Source of the DNA: an uncultured Ruminococcus sp.
Lineage (GTDB): Bacteria; Bacillota; Clostridia; Oscillospirales; Ruminococcaceae
DNA length: 6,333 nucleotides
Direction: 5' to 3'
NCBI GenBank assembly: GCA_946183385.1
Contig: CAMHBN010000113.1
Location: forward strand, 1-6,333
Part shown: piece by piece, positions 6,031 to 6,333 of the stretch
Layout of the letters: each line of letters opens with the position of its first letter
Position numbering within the stretch: position 1 is the stretch's first letter
Program-made: the position numbers and the translations under genes
The notes under the pieces: model-generated
The model's database searches: none
Seen by the model: only the letters and a program-made list of their open reading frames with translations
What the model was told of the DNA's origin: nothing

Positions 6031-6099
6031 TGTAGGGGGAGTTCCGCTCGTCCGTCACATTGTTCGGCTGACTGCGGGCGGCGGAACTCCGCCCCTACA
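6031..6099. repeat. 69-bp hairpin repeat of the TGTAGGGG family
   Basis: Ends are TGTAGGGG (6031-6038) and CCCCTACA (6092-6099). The inner arms GAGTTCCGC (6039-6047) and GCGGAACTC (6081-6089) extend the stem to about 17 bp with a two-base bulge (6090-6091). It follows the 125-bp copy after only 9 bases, so the two form a tandem pair, and it resembles the 68-bp copy at 5591 in length, ends and arm sequence. Confidence 0.83.
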
Positions 6100-6123
6100 A
6101 TAATTATGCATTACGAATTGCGA

Positions 6124-6149
6124 AATAAAAAGGGACGCCGAAGCGTCCC
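6124..6149 (-). terminator. Intrinsic terminator of the S41 peptidase gene
   Basis: On the minus strand GGGACGC (6149-6143), the tetraloop TTCG, then GCGTCCC (6138-6132), a 7-bp stem with the very stable C(UUCG)G cap, followed by TTTTTATTT (6131-6123). It starts 10 bases after the stop codon. Confidence 0.94.
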
Positions 6150-6159
6150 GGAAAGTCTG

Positions 6160-6333
6160 TTATTCAGCCGTGAGAAGGACCTCAACAGCCTTGTTGTACT
6201 GGGCGTCGATGTTCTCGTCCTCGTTCTCGACCTGATAGTCGGGAGTGATACCGATGCCGTCATAGCACTCGGATACTGTCGTGCGGTACTTTGCCACGGT
6301 GAGGATGACGGCTCCGCCGCTCTCCATCTCGTT
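6160..6333 (-). CDS. C-terminal end of an S41 (CtpA/tail-specific) peptidase
   Basis: Only the last 57 residues and a TAA stop (6162-6160) are in the window. The segment GGAVILTVAKY (residues 6-16 of the fragment), then DGIGITPD (25-32), matches the end of the S41 peptidase core. There the family typically has GxAxxLTxAxYYTPSG followed by GxGIxPD, and then a short helix like QYNKAVEVLL. These serine proteases of the Ser/Lys type, usually with a PDZ domain, are exported or membrane-anchored and cleave envelope proteins from their C-termini. The usual YTPSG is here YRTTVSE, a divergence. The catalytic domain, PDZ and any signal peptide lie beyond the right edge, so activity cannot be judged. 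It ends in its own terminator and is separated from pgcA by repeats. Confidence 0.8.
   Translation of the reverse strand, partial: NEMESGGAVILTVAKYRTTVSECYDGIGITPDYQVENEDENIDAQYNKAVEVLLTAE

Noticed and set aside
3598..6099. CRISPR array
   Set aside because: The repeats are inverted at their ends, unequal in length and irregularly spaced, with no constant 20-40 base direct repeat and no unique spacers between regular copies.
5897..6099. A tandem terminator cluster or small RNA gene
   Set aside because: The hairpins are strong but none is followed by a T tract on either strand, and no promoter consistent with a dedicated small RNA was found nearby.
6100..6123. TAATTATGCATTACGAATTGCG as a possible end of another repeat
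   Set aside because: It shows imperfect short internal similarity only, with a single copy in the window.

Overview
The window is a compact, co-directional stretch of chromosome in which every supportable gene lies on the minus strand. It is most likely from a Gram-positive gut or rumen Clostridia of the Oscillospiraceae/Ruminococcus type. This lineage call is inference. It rests on an S-box (SAM-I) riboswitch in front of metK, strong GGAGG ribosome binding sites, sigma-A-like promoters with 17-bp spacers, an FG-GAP/EF-hand-like lipoprotein of a kind common in ruminococci, GC-rich genes with AT-rich promoters, and intergenic 'TGTAGGGGCG' repeats of a style I associate with these genomes.

Read in the direction of transcription, from high to low coordinates: (1) the C-terminal 57 residues of an S41/CtpA-like peptidase (6160-6333), closed by a UUCG-capped terminator; (2) a gene-free gap of about 590 bases holding two tandem repeat modules (5897-6021, 6031-6099), an AT-rich stretch, an extended -10 promoter (5710-5738) and a third repeat (5591-5658) that falls inside the leader of the next gene; (3) a complete 570-residue alpha-phosphoglucomutase (3853-5565) with a 10-bp-stem terminator; (4) a gap of about 340 bases with a 220-bp compound repeat (3598-3817) and a good promoter (3553-3581); (5) a two-gene operon made of a TTG-started lipoprotein (2443-3513) and, 2 bases on, radA (from 2440), whose frame breaks near its 3' end; (6) a consensus promoter, a complete SAM-I riboswitch with its terminator, and metK, which runs off the left edge after 270 residues.

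The genes are core or ordinary: SAM synthesis under SAM feedback, recombinational repair (RadA), glucose-1-P/glucose-6-P interconversion, envelope proteolysis and an unknown surface lipoprotein. I see no defence system, CRISPR array, integrase, transposase or other obviously new system. The observations worth a second look are the radA frame break (net loss of 2 mod 3, possibly 14 bp by slippage between CGCATA repeats), the repeat family whose two larger copies show paired compensatory changes in a hairpin, the repeat lodged in the pgcA leader, and a proposed switching path for the riboswitch.
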